This document shows, piece after piece, positions 52,309 through 63,919 of a stretch of DNA of 64,000 nucleotides. Made by a program: the position numbers and the translations under genes. The notes beneath the pieces were generated by a model. That model was not told the origin of the DNA. It made no database searches and saw only the letters and a list, made by a program, of their open reading frames with translations. Numbering within the stretch: position 1 is the first letter of the stretch; each line of letters begins with the position of its first letter. The stretch comes from Anticarsia gemmatalis (Eukaryota; Arthropoda; Insecta; Lepidoptera; Erebidae): NCBI RefSeq assembly GCF_050436995.1, contig NC_134763.1, positions 4,588,001-4,652,000 of the forward strand, read 5' to 3'.

Positions 52309-52730
52309 TCCATACTAATATTATAAATGCGAAAGTAACTCTGTCTGTCTGTCTGTCTGTCTGCTACTCAATCACGCCTAAACTACTGAACCAATTTGCA
52401 TGAAATTTGGTATGGAGATAGTTTGATACCCGAGAAAGGACATAGGCTACTTTTTACCCCGGGAAAATGACGCATTTCCCGGGAAAATTCAGGTTTCGCC
52501 ACCGAAGTCGCGAATAATCAATATTATAATGACATTGAATTAACAAAATTCCGTTGTCATGGCAACAGTTTTAATGGCAGATATGCTTTAGCGCGAGTTA
52601 TATGAGATATAAATAATTTTGAGAATATTTTTCGTGAAAAAAAGCATATTTTGTTGTTAAGGAATAATTAAGCTTTGTATTAGTAAAAATAAATAATTCA
52701 CGCGAGCGGAGCCGCACGGGTCAGCTAGTT
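52309..52730 (-). repeat. Interspersed repeat, type 2, full copy
   Basis: Read on the minus strand, it starts CTAGCTGACCCGTGCGGCTC and ends in a (CAGA)n run and TTATAATATTAGTATGG. The body contains GGCAACAGTTTTAATGGC and CCCGGGAAAATGACGC (plus-strand reading). Head and tail are common to the type 1 copies, while the body is different. Confidence 0.8.
52340..52363 (+). repeat. (TCTG)n microsatellite
   Basis: Tandem CTGT units, part of the tail of the interspersed repeat. The same motif, on the other strand and longer, is at 63481-63522. Confidence 0.85.
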
Positions 52731-52974
52731 TAAATATAAATAAGATTTTTTAGTTTTTTATTTGATACCTATTTATAAGTTTTAACTAAAAAATAATGAC
52801 ACAATTTCAATTAATAAGGCGTCACTCTAGCCCAATTAACTTCCGTCTCAAGCTTTGAATTGACGTTGTAAGGCGGAAAATTGGAAACTGAAATTGCTGG
52901 TGGGGTAATTTATTATTACATTATATCGTCATCCTGGTGTGGTATTATGAACTAAACACAATGGTCCCATCGAG

Positions 52975-53008
52975 TATATAAGGCCTGCGGGACACAACAA
53001 GGATCAGT
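52975..53008 (+). promoter_or_regulatory. CBS-C core promoter (TATA plus initiator)
   Basis: TATATAAGG at 52975-52983 and TCAGT at 53004-53008, about 30 bp apart. The leader contains CTGCCATATAACTCAGGACA and a CTGTGTGTACTTCTGATCTA block, nearly the same as in the CBS-A leader. Confidence 0.72.
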
Positions 53009-53093
53009 TTCTGAACATCTGCCATATAACTCAGGACACACGCTGTGTGTACTTCTGATCTAGGCTCAAAAAAAGTTCATTACTTTCTTCAAA

Positions 53094-56000
53094 ATGTATA
53101 ACTTGGTGAACGTAAGAATGAGTTTGCTCGAAGAAAGTCAATGTCAACCAGAAAATGGCGAGAAACTAAGGTAAGTTAAAATGCGACGGTAGGCCGTGAA
53201 TTTTTTTTTTTTTATTACATGATAATGGAAACTCCTTTACACTTTAAACCTCCTGAACTTCGATGCTGTACTTTAAAAGTTAAAATGCTTTTTCATGTCA
53301 CAGTCATAGATTTTCCTAGAACATTTTAATCCTAGGCACATAGCTTTCATTAGTTGAGGTATTATTCGTAACTTTAAAAAAGTTAGTACAAACACCACCA
53401 AGTTTTATTACTTAGATGAAACATATATACAGGGAAGGAAATATATAATTCCAAGACTTTAATCTTTAATAACCTATTTCCTGTTAGGTACGTTTTAAAC
53501 AATTAAATAATTTGTAATAACGTTTATTTTTCAGCAATAACAATAAAGTGTACAACAGTATTCTCGAACTAGTGGGAAATACACCGCTTGTTAGACTTAA
53601 CAGAGTACCGAAAGACCATGGATTGAGTTGCGATATCTGTAAGCATAATGAAATTATTTATAATTTATTTAAGTCACAAATTATCATCGACTTAATTAAT
53701 GTATTTGCTTGTAGACGCAAAATGTGAGTTCCTGAACCCAGCGGGCTCCATCAAAGATAGAGTCGCACTAGCAATGATCCAAGATGCAAAACAAGCGGGA
53801 CTAGTGAACGAGAACACTGAATTTATTGAACCTACATCTGGAAACACTGGCATTGGCATTGCGTTCAATGCTGCGCTCATGGGTAAAACACTTTCTACTC
53901 TAGATAAAGTTACTTCTTGTATTATAATCAAATGGGACGACCACAAACATGTGCGTTTCCACTGCGAAGTATGTACTAACTTAATCTAACACGAATACAA
54001 TGACATGTTTCAATTACCTGCCGTTAAAACAATAGGCTACTCACATTTGGGTACCTGTATTGTATTTATTCTTAGATCTAGTTCGACAACTGCGATAACA
54101 ATACTCAAGATAAAGAACAATTCCTGTATGCCTTATCAAGGCCTATTAAACTCTTATTGCGCTATTAACTAAGCTATGTACCTAATTTATTGTATATGAT
54201 TGATTTTGGCAGGTTTCCCCAAATGATTTAATATAGTAGATAAGAGCGAGAAGTAATCTTAACATACGTACATTTCTTTTCAGATAACAAATGTACTATT
54301 GTAATGGATGTGAAAAATTCTGCTGAAAAAGTAGATACAATGCGTCTGTTAGGTGCTGATGTTGTCCAGGTCAAGGGTAAAGATAGAATGATCGCACGTC
54401 AACTGAAATACGAAAATCCTGACACTGCTGTGATTTTAAATCAGGTACATTATAATTGAACCTATGCACAATCATACCTATAAAATTTGTTTTCAAAGAT
54501 ATTTATAGTTTTTGCTATAGACTATTTACCTAGTTTCTAATGCTGAATTTGTGATCTTAATCAATGTCTTAGGAACTCATAAATCCTGACAATTAATTAG
54601 CAAATACTTAAACGAAATTCTTTCTATGATTCCAGTTCGAAAATGAGATCAACCCAAAAACTCACTATGAAACTACTGGTGTGGAGATTTTGTCCGCCTT
54701 AGATAAAGTAGATATGGTGGTGATGGGAGCGGGCACCGGTGGAACCATGACCGGAGTCGGCCGCAGGATCAAAGAGAAACACCCTGATTGTGTTCTTGTA
54801 GCTGCAGAGCCCGACGGTTCCATCATGATTAACAAAGAGGGGAAAAATCACCCGTTCTTGGTGGAAGGAGTGGGTGGCGCATGGGTACCACTGGTCCTCG
54901 ATAAGACTCTAGTCGATCATGTTGAGGAAGTCTCAGATCAAGACGCATTCCTTACAGCGCGAGAACTAGCACGCAAAGAAGGACTGTTGTGTGGTAAATA
55001 TTTATCCCATAATATCAAAAATAAACATTAACATCAAAGAGTAAAGTGGTCCCCAGAATTCAATTTATCATTTTGACAACAGGTGGAAGCAGTGGAGCAG
55101 CTATGATGGCAGCAATTAAAGCTGCCAAAGCACTGAACATGGGCGCCGGTAAACGAGTAGTTGTGATCTTACCCGATGGCATTCGTAACTACATGTCCAA
55201 ATTTGTTAACGACCAATGGATGGAGGCACATCTCTTCATGGACCCCCCGGAACACAATATGAAGTAATAATTCCAGCATATTTTTCGTTTTACTATTACA
55301 ATCGAATAGTATAATGATTGATATTCTTTTCAAATCATTCACTTGCACTTTTCTAAATATTTTGTTCTGAATCTTTTCAGATGGTGGAACACTCCCATTT
55401 CTGAATTGACGTTAAGTCATAAATATCCGATGCTGAAGAGAACAGCAACTTGTGAACAAGCTCTGTATGCCATGAGAGAAGGGAACGTCGCTGTGATCAC
55501 CAATGACAGAGGGTAGGTACCCGAATATTTTAATTACACTGGTATCAGTATTGAAAAGAGTGGCCGAAAGTTTCTTACTAGCTCTTCTCATAAGGCTAGG
55601 TAACTCCTTTCCGAGCTAGTGGTAACGACTATCATAAAAGTGCCAGCTAGTGTTTGCTAAATGTATTTTTTTTTGTATTTTTATTAAGTATTTTGTTAAA
55701 CGATGACATCAGTGAACGTGAATTTTAATAACCTCAATATTGTTTTAGACATTTTATGGGTGCTGTTTCAAAGGATGGTCTTCGTAATTATGCGACAAAT
55801 CCAATTAAATTCCCGAAAAAATCAAGCAGCGAATTTGACTTCAACGATTTAGCGTCGGAATATTTTGTTAAAAAATGTTACACATTGGCGGAGAACGGTA
55901 AAAAGGGGATGCCTACGATCGGTCTGCTATCACGCATGCTGGACATCACTCCTTTCGTGATCATTGGACGTGAAGGACACGACGCGGAAACTGATACCGG

Positions 56001-56474
56001 TTCGTATACAATGATCGATTTATTTTATGGTCATTCATTTGAATATTTATTTGCAAATAACAACTACGATCAAGACAATGTTGTATGACACATTACCTAC
56101 CTTTTTATAGGTACTTAGGGACGTGGAAATATTACTATGGGCAAAATTATTATTACAAAATTATTGTGTTATTATATATTGGATTATTGTGTTAAGTTGG
56201 ATGATGGCATTCCTATTTCACATATTATTATTTGCAAGCAATAACTAGGTACTTACTTAAAACTATAAAACAATACGATTGACAATTTGATAGAGACCTA
56301 CCGGCGCGGCGGCGCTCGGGTTATATTCATTTCATCAAACATATTTTCAAAATATTATTTATTTCAGACTACTTCGAGCCTAGAGGCGTGGTAACAGGGG
56401 ATGATATTCTTGACTATATCCACGGCAACAAGTACACCAAACAACCACGAAGAGCTTCTCGAACATGGGCTTAG
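53094..56474 (+). CDS. CBS: Cystathionine beta-synthase paralogue C (one intron lost)
   Basis: Nine exons give 512 aa: 53094-53170, 53535-53638, 53715-53882, 54284-54444, 54636-54993, 55083-55263, 55381-55512, 55749-55999, 56368-56474. Exon 5 is 358 nt, exactly the sum of exons 5 and 6 of A (225 + 133), so one intron is gone without any change of frame. The PLP lysine is Lys74 (NPAGSIKDR). SGNTGIG, GTGGT, GGSSGAAMMAAIKAAK and PDGIRNYMSKFV are intact, followed by two CBS domains. The human Tyr223 position is Phe171. The N-terminus MYNLVNVRMSLLEESQC is like that of A, as is the leader, so A and C are the closest pair. An AATAAA lies at 56586-56591. Confidence 0.93.
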
Positions 56475-58832
56475 ACATCACTGTGGTAGCAGGACGTTCT
56501 AACGACGCGCGATTTTCATTATTGTATTTACCTACCTACCTCAATTAAGTAAATGCTTTTATTATACGATATACATATTATGTTAAATAAATTATTTATC
56601 CAACCGATACAAACTTTGTAATTTTTATTTTCGTAAGTCAGGGATTTATACTGATGACTGAAACAAACATTCACATTAGAGAAAAAAGAGCTAATATAGA
56701 TATAAATATAGATTTCTCCGTTTTCATTAAACCGATGTTTATTTATGAATTCTGCTAAAGAACAAACATTAAGAATCTTTTCAAATATGATTCATTTAGT
56801 TAATATCTGATATAATCTAATAAATCATCGTCGAACTATAAGTTATAGATATAGTTAATTGGTACATGCATAACTGTATCTATTATAGTTAATCACTGTA
56901 ATCTTTAAGGTCAACCACAGTAACACGCGTGTACTTAGACCCTATATAATACATACAAGCCGCATCGTAGACGAGACGTGACCTTCGATTCATGTAGGTA
57001 GCTATTATATAAGTGCTACCATAAGATTGTCATACTAAGTATTTTAACTAAAAAATAATAAGTAGCTGTTCACTATCATACAAATCACGTTAGATTACTG
57101 ATTACATAAGGTATTGATAACATTTTCACTATGCCTACTTTCATGTATTATTAGACCTATATTTTTGTACATAAACAAATGTTGGTAATTTAAGTTCATT
57201 CTTAGGTGTATCTACAGATCTAAGTATTAATAGATTTTTTACAATCTTAAATGCTTTTTTTTTGCATACCTAATGCATCGGATTTCGGTTTGAAGTCGAG
57301 GCCATTTTTGAACCAACTGACATGACATTGTGAAAAAGTGTGTAAAATTCAGAATAAGGATTCATTCTTTAAAATGTTGCTTTTGTATGCAAGATAGACA
57401 GTTTTGTCCTGAATTTGTAACAAACGAACTGCCAAAATTAGACTGACAGTGAAGTTGAAATACAAATTGAAGGTATTGGCAATGGATATCGGCTTATTTC
57501 TTAGGGTTCCGTGCCTAATGCGGTCAACACACTCCTCATGCTTCGCGGAAGTTTGACAGTCCAAATTTTCCATATTATGTATTTCACAGAAGAAAATAAA
57601 TAGATAAGAGGGCTCATATATACAACAAACGAGTATTTTTTCCCGTTTTTTACATTGTAATACTTACGTTTGTGTACCATTATTTTAGCGTCACATAGAT
57701 ATCTGGATTTCGTTGTAAAAATAATAAGCTTACGAAATTAAGAAGTCATAAAATCACAATATTCAGTCACATATTGTCCAGTCAGTAAAGATATAGTGCA
57801 CATGCAGAGTCAGGATAACGAAGCAATTGGATCCTCTCCGACTCGGCAGCACCGACATTCTACGTTGTTTTTGGTAACTTGACCGCCTCTGTAATCCGAG
57901 CGGTAGTTTATGCGACTTACAAGCATTACGAAACTGCGATACTATAACAGATTTTTCATATATCCCGAGATGTGCAATGAAAAGTATTAAGTATATATAG
58001 AGCTTTATTCGTGAGAACTTTTAGTAGCAATCAGTAATTAGTAATCAATGTCCTGATACGCACTTCCACATACATATATTATGTTTTTCAATGGGTTAGC
58101 TGGCTTTCCATAATGTATGGGAATTAACTACTGATCTTGTGAACTTAATGAATTACATACACCTATTTCATACATTTTTAGACATAATATTATAGGGTTT
58201 AGCTTTTGAGTTAGTATATTTGTATTAATATTCAGCTTAGAAAACCCACTCTGATGAATGATAAAATAAATTACCTAACTTTTTCGTCGTCAAAAACCAC
58301 ATCATAATTTTCTTTCATTAACTATTTAGTTATTTGATATTATTTAAAAACGTATAGATGCTACGGGGAACAGATAACAAAATGCAATAAAAGTTTTGAA
58401 TATCTAAATACATCATGTGATAGGATCATGTGACTATAATGGCATTATAAAATAAACGCTAACCGACAAGTATACAAAAATTCATGATGTTGGTAGGTTT
58501 TCAATGTTAATGCTTTTTACATCATGCACGATGTACAAATGAAACTTCTTAGTATAATAGCGAAGGAAGCAAACGGAGGTTATAAATCAGAGTTAATAAC
58601 TGAAATAGCGGCAAAAAATATAAGTTCTGTCTTCGTGATAAGAAATATATTATCGACATTTTGATTTGTGATAACAAGTACATTATCGAACATACATGGA
58701 TTGCTATAAAATGCAACGTTCCCTATGTTCATGTTTATAAATTGTAACAAATCTGTGCAGTTTGCCAGTCTCAAACAGTTTTATGTTTTGTAAGCACGTT
58801 AGTCGCAAAAGTGATTGAAACGGATTTCAGAA
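56475..58832. other. Spacer CBS-C to CBS-D
   Basis: AT-rich, no supported gene or relic exon. The D promoter should be near the right end. TATAAA-like sites occur at about 58704 and 58736, with CAGT sites about 30 bp after the second, but the assignment is weak. Confidence 0.45.
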
Positions 58833-61800
58833 ATGACCTGTAACGGCCGGTGAGTAAACAGATTTAATTTAAATTATTCCTGAAACAGATTAACATGTTG
58901 TCATTTAAATATAATAATGATTTATTTGTTGATATCATACCAAGGTTGTATGTATAGGTAAATCTTTACGACGCCATAAAATAAAACAATTATATGACAT
59001 GACTATAACAGACGTTATTCTTGGTTAAAGTTATTTGTCATATTATTTTAACCGAGTGGAGGCTAAGGTCCATGAAAGGGTGAATGAAATGATAATGTGA
59101 TGATGATTTAATATACCTAGTTTATTAATTTGTAAAATTGAGAATTATTAAAAGCTTTGTAATCTAGATCTGCCATTATGGCCACAAAGCTTTTATTACC
59201 AGGTTTACCTTTATTTACCTGTCTATGTACACACATTAATTAATTTGGTTAACTTAAATCATGTCACAAATAACAGCAATCGTGAGGTCTGTGTATCCGT
59301 GTATTTTATTTATTGTATAGTTTTTTTTTCAACTAAGAAAAATTGTAGAACATGCCAATGACATAGTAGGTTTTTCATTTCAATGGTAGATGAAAGGGAC
59401 CAAGTATTTACGGGTACCAAAAGTAAAAGTTTATTTTAACTCAAAGCATATAATATGTTGGAAAATTACACAAACAGAAGTTGTACATAAGATCATCTAC
59501 CTACGTAGTTAGCTAAACATTCTTCTTCCGGTTATTTGTAATCACGCAGTCTAAACCTTCGGGATTTTTATATTTTCTATACTTTTAACATAGATCAGAT
59601 ATAATGTTAGGGTGTATTTTTCAGAGAGACTAAGGTCTTTGACAATATACTACAATGTATTGGCAACACACCAATGGTGAAATTGAACAGGATACCCAAA
59701 GATTATGGGCTCGAGTGCGAAATGTGTAAGTAGTCATTCCTATTACTTACTACACAACAAATTATAGCATTAAATAAATTACTAGACTTAACGGTAAAAC
59801 TTATAGGTACAGGATTAAAAAAGAAAATATTTTTTAATATTTTTAACGTACTTTTACTTAACTTAAACAACTACAAACTTAAACTTAAAGTCTTAAACTA
59901 TTCGCAACTATTGCAGCTGGTAACTGATAATGATAACATCTAGACGTTACCTAGACAACTAGTAAGAAGTCATGAGAAGTGATCATAAAAATATCTACTG
60001 ATAACAATATTTATAAACGAATCTTGCATCGTGATGATATCAATCATGTTTGTATGTACTTGTATTATACACTTTATCAGTGTTGTCATTAATTTTGATA
60101 ATATACAACGTAGTGGATGAATGACATACTGATTAAATCTACGATATATATTTATGTATATACGTCACGATATGAATACAAGGTCTAAGAAAACCGATAA
60201 CGTAGTTAATTAAAACGATTGTTTACAGACGCGAAATGCGAGTTTTTAAATCCTGGAGGTTCGATAAAAGATCGCATTTCTTATCAAATGGTAGTTGAGG
60301 CTGAGAAGTCTGGTCTCATTAAACCTGGGACTCGTTTAATAGAACCTACTTCAGGGAACACCGGCATTGGGGTATCATTAACTTGTGCTGTAAGAGGTAA
60401 ATATCACTACGACGTATTTCGATATTAATCAAGCGTGTGAAATATAGTAACAGCCATTATTATTTTCAAACAGGCTACGGTTGCACCATCGTGACTCCAG
60501 ATAAAAATTCCGATGAAAAGATGAGCACAATGAGTCTTCTTGGTTCCGAAATCGTACAGACCCCGGCCATGGCACACTACGAGGACCCCGAGAGTTTTGT
60601 ATCGGTTACAAAAAAAATACTGGAAGATAATCCTCACGGCATTTCTTTAGATCAAGTAAATATAACAGCTACTTCGACATTTCTTCTCTTGTCCTCTCAT
60701 AAACCACTTCAATCTACAGTCTCTACAAATCTCTATAATCTTTGAATTATCGAGACTTCCATCACAAAATTTGTTACTTCCTGATTTTTTTTCTATATTT
60801 TTTTATATTGCATTTGTTTAAATATAAATCTTGCTGTTTTAAACCAGCTTTAACGAAACCTTGAATTTCAGTACAAGAACGAAGTAAATTCAAACACCCA
60901 CTATGAATACACAGCCGAAGAGATTATCGATGCTCTCGGTTCCATCGACATGTTTGTGATGGGATCTGGCACCGGAGGTACCGTCACCGGTGTGGCTCGA
61001 AGGCTCAAAGAACATAATCCAAACTGCGTAATCGTTACTGTGGACCCAAAAGGCTCTATTATATTTGGTGAAGGAAAGCCTGTACTTTATTTCGTGAGTA
61101 TAAACCATTTATACATGCTGAAAACAAGCATTTCGTGTTTGAACAAACCATGAAATCTCGACGTACTACTTATATATTGTTTTATACGAAAATGTACCTA
61201 GTTACTAGTTAGTCACGTGCGCCCTTGTTTCTAAATACAACTATGGTCGCCTATATAATTATTTTACTTGTTTCCATTGTTAAATATCAGTCCTTTTAAT
61301 CAGAAATCAATCAATTTTATCAAACTCTTATTGGCTTTATCTTTCCTTAGAAAACATGAGAGCCGAGACTGATTTATTAAATAAGAAATTAAAATCTTTT
61401 TTACATTTATTTTATCGGGTTCGATATCGGAACGTGAATTGTAATCATTCGATCATTTAGCAACACGTGTCCCGAAGGAAAATTTTCAGCTTTCAGGTTT
61501 AGATGCAATTAAAATATGAAAACAGTATCTAGGTACCCCCGGCGTAAGTTAATACTTTACAGTCTACTGGATAGTATAAGTTATCTTGGCAATAAATTTT
61601 AAAATCTTATGGAAAAACTTCAAGTTAAACTTACACTTGGGATGTTAATGTAGATAATTGCACCTACATTTTTCCACGCATACGCTGCTCAGTTTTACAC
61701 AATCATTTTCCTGATTTATAAATAGTTATCCATCATACAATCTATAGCCTAACAAAGGTGTTATTATTGGATAATATCGTTAAGTGTAGATACATACATA

Positions 61801-63482
61801 CTCTATCTAACGAGTTGATCTACGAGACAAAGGACAACGCAGATGATACCAAGTGTTTATCTTTGTATATCAAAAGTAAATGTAAATAACAATAGAATAG
61901 ATAATATTTTAAAATTATCTGTTCAATAATTCAAGTTATTTGGAAGAACTGATGATGACTGAAATTCAATGAAATCCTCGTTTCTAAAAATATCATAAAA
62001 AATATCTGTTAATCTTGTATTTTACGTTGCAGGTGGAAGGAATTGGAGGTGATTTCGTGCCAGAAGTTCTAGATAAATCAGTGATCGATAAAGTCGTAAA
62101 ACCTAACGATTATCAATCTTTTAATATGTCAAGGGAGATAATCAGAAAAGAAGGATTACTGTGCGGTGAGGAACCTTTTGGAGACGTTTACGATTAGATA
62201 GTGATTTGCTGCAAACACGTTTAGTTAGAAGGATACAGTTGTTTGTATTTAATTATTTGTTTATCTTTTATCGGTTAATACAAGGGTGTGTAAGTATGTA
62301 CTTTAACTGAGCACATAAATACTTATGATGAATCGTTTGTGTAAATCAAGCGTAGTTTGTTATATTCAATACCTACTAATATCTGTATTAACCGTAAAAA
62401 AAAACCTCTCAATTTCGTTCTAATCACGGAGCAGTTGTAAGCCGCAAACAATAGAATTCTTTTCGGAACTCATAAAAATATTAATAAAATCATTTGTATT
62501 ATTTTGTTAGGTGGTAGCAGTGGTGCTATTACTTATTCAGCGATACAAGCTGCTAAAGAATTGAACTTAGGACGTGGGAAGAAGGTGGTGGTGATCCTGC
62601 CTGATGGGATCCGCAACTACATGACCAAGTTCGTGTCCGACCAGTGGATGGAAGCGCATCTATTCAAAGAACCACCTGAACGAGAATTTATGTACGTGTT
62701 TGTATTAAATCGAAACGGCAATACAAAGCTTTTAAAACTAAACGAGATACAGTATTTACAGTTACACACCACAAGTAGATATTTTGCGTGATTAGGTACA
62801 ACAGCACCGGAGGTGTGTAGTGATGTACTCAGAGATCTGGTGATCTAAAAATTCCGTCTTCCTGATTTAATTTCTCACTTATTTCAGGTGGTGGAAGAGG
62901 TCAATAACTAATTTAAAAGTAAACCGCACGGTGCCTGCTGTGAAAGAGCACCAGTCTTGCCTTGAGGCCTTGAATGCAATGGGAACTAAAAACAACGTTG
63001 CCTTTGTTATCAATGATGACGGGTAAGTAAATCTATGTATGTATGCTGCCTACAAATTATATGACAATACTAGCTGACCCGCGCAACTTCGCTTGCGTCA
63101 CATAAGAGAGAATGGGTCAGAATTTTCCACGTTTTTGTAACACTTTTTACTGTTACTCTGCTCCTATTGGTCGTAGCGTGATGATATAAAGTATGTTTTT
63201 TTTTCACGAAAAATATTCTCAAAATTATTTATATCTCATAATATAACGAAGTCGCATAAGGCATATCCGCCATTAAAACAGTTGCCATGACAACGGAATT
63301 TTGTTATTTCAATGTCATTATAATATTGACTATTCGCGACTTAGTTCGCCACTTGAATTTTTCCGGGAAATTCATCATTTTCCCGGAGTAAAAAGTAGCC
63401 TATGTCCTTTCTCGGGTATCAAAATATCTCCCTACCAAATTTCATGCAAATTGGTTCAGTAGTTTAGGCGTGATTAAGTAGC

Positions 63483-63521
<39 letters not shown>

Positions 63522-63919
63522 GTTACTTTCGCATTTATAATATTAGTATGGATAATCGGGCTGTTTTTATAATGACTATCATTGTCTCACTAAGCCCACG
63601 TGACGTGCCAAGGGTAAAACTTGCTGTGCCTAAGCTTATTTATTATTATTTATCATTAGGTATAGGTGCTATTTTTTTTATTCCAGGTTCCTCAAGGGCA
63701 TTGTCACCAAGGACAGTTTAAGATCTGAAGCCACAAATCCAAAAAAGAAAGGTAGCCTCGACTTTAGCGATGTAGTCATTAATCATGTTATGAAGAAGTA
63801 TTACAAAATCGCGGAGAACAGCGGCAACGCTACCGTAGGGCTGGCATCAAGAATATTAGATATAGCACCTTTTGTAGTGGTTGTTGAAGACTTATTAAAC
63901 GGCAACAACAATATCACAG
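58833..63919 (+). CDS. CBS: Cystathionine beta-synthase paralogue D (3' end outside window)
   Basis: Nine exons are visible: 58833-58849, 59625-59725, 60229-60396, 60474-60655, 60872-61093, 62033-62165, 62511-62691, 62888-63022, 63687-63919. They give 457 residues, and the last exon lies beyond the edge. The first exon is tiny (17 nt, MTCNG plus two bases). It was chosen because it has an ATG, a GTGAGT donor and the phase shared by exon 1 of the other copies; it is the least certain exon. The PLP lysine is Lys53 (NPGGSIKDR). SGNTGIG and GTGGT are intact. Unlike A-C, the exon 4 loop is seven residues longer (PAMAHYEDPESFVSV), as in ordinary animal CBS, and the human Tyr223 position is Tyr157 (DQYKNEVN). 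The haem-ligand N-terminus is again absent. Confidence 0.88.
61094..62032 (+). other. Intron 5 of CBS-D
   Basis: A 0.9-kb AT-rich intron. No repeat or nested gene was recognised. Confidence 0.6.
63070..63552 (+). repeat. Composite interspersed repeat in CBS-D intron 8
   Basis: The head (CTAGCTGACCCGCGCAACTT) and first 120 bp match the type 1 copies at 11543, 34706 and 20446. From about 63195 the sequence instead matches the type 2 copy at 52309-52730, ending in (CAGA)n and TTATAATATTAGTATGG. It therefore joins two subfamilies. Confidence 0.8.
63481..63522 (+). repeat. (CAGA)n microsatellite
   Basis: About ten tandem CAGA units in the tail of the composite repeat. This is longer than in the copy at 52340, so it is probably length-variable. 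Confidence 0.9.

Larger units (their letters stand above)
50585..52974. other. Spacer CBS-B to CBS-C
   Basis: About 2.4 kb, mostly AT-rich, with the interspersed repeat at 52309-52730 close to the C promoter. No relic CBS exon was recognised. The ORF at 51009-51251 has no support. Confidence 0.55.

Noticed and set aside
55580..55660. Possible interspersed repeat in CBS-C intron 8 (GCTAGGTAACTCCTTTCCGAG)
   Set aside because: It resembles a motif I have seen in lepidopteran repeats, but no second copy is in the window and its ends could not be defined.
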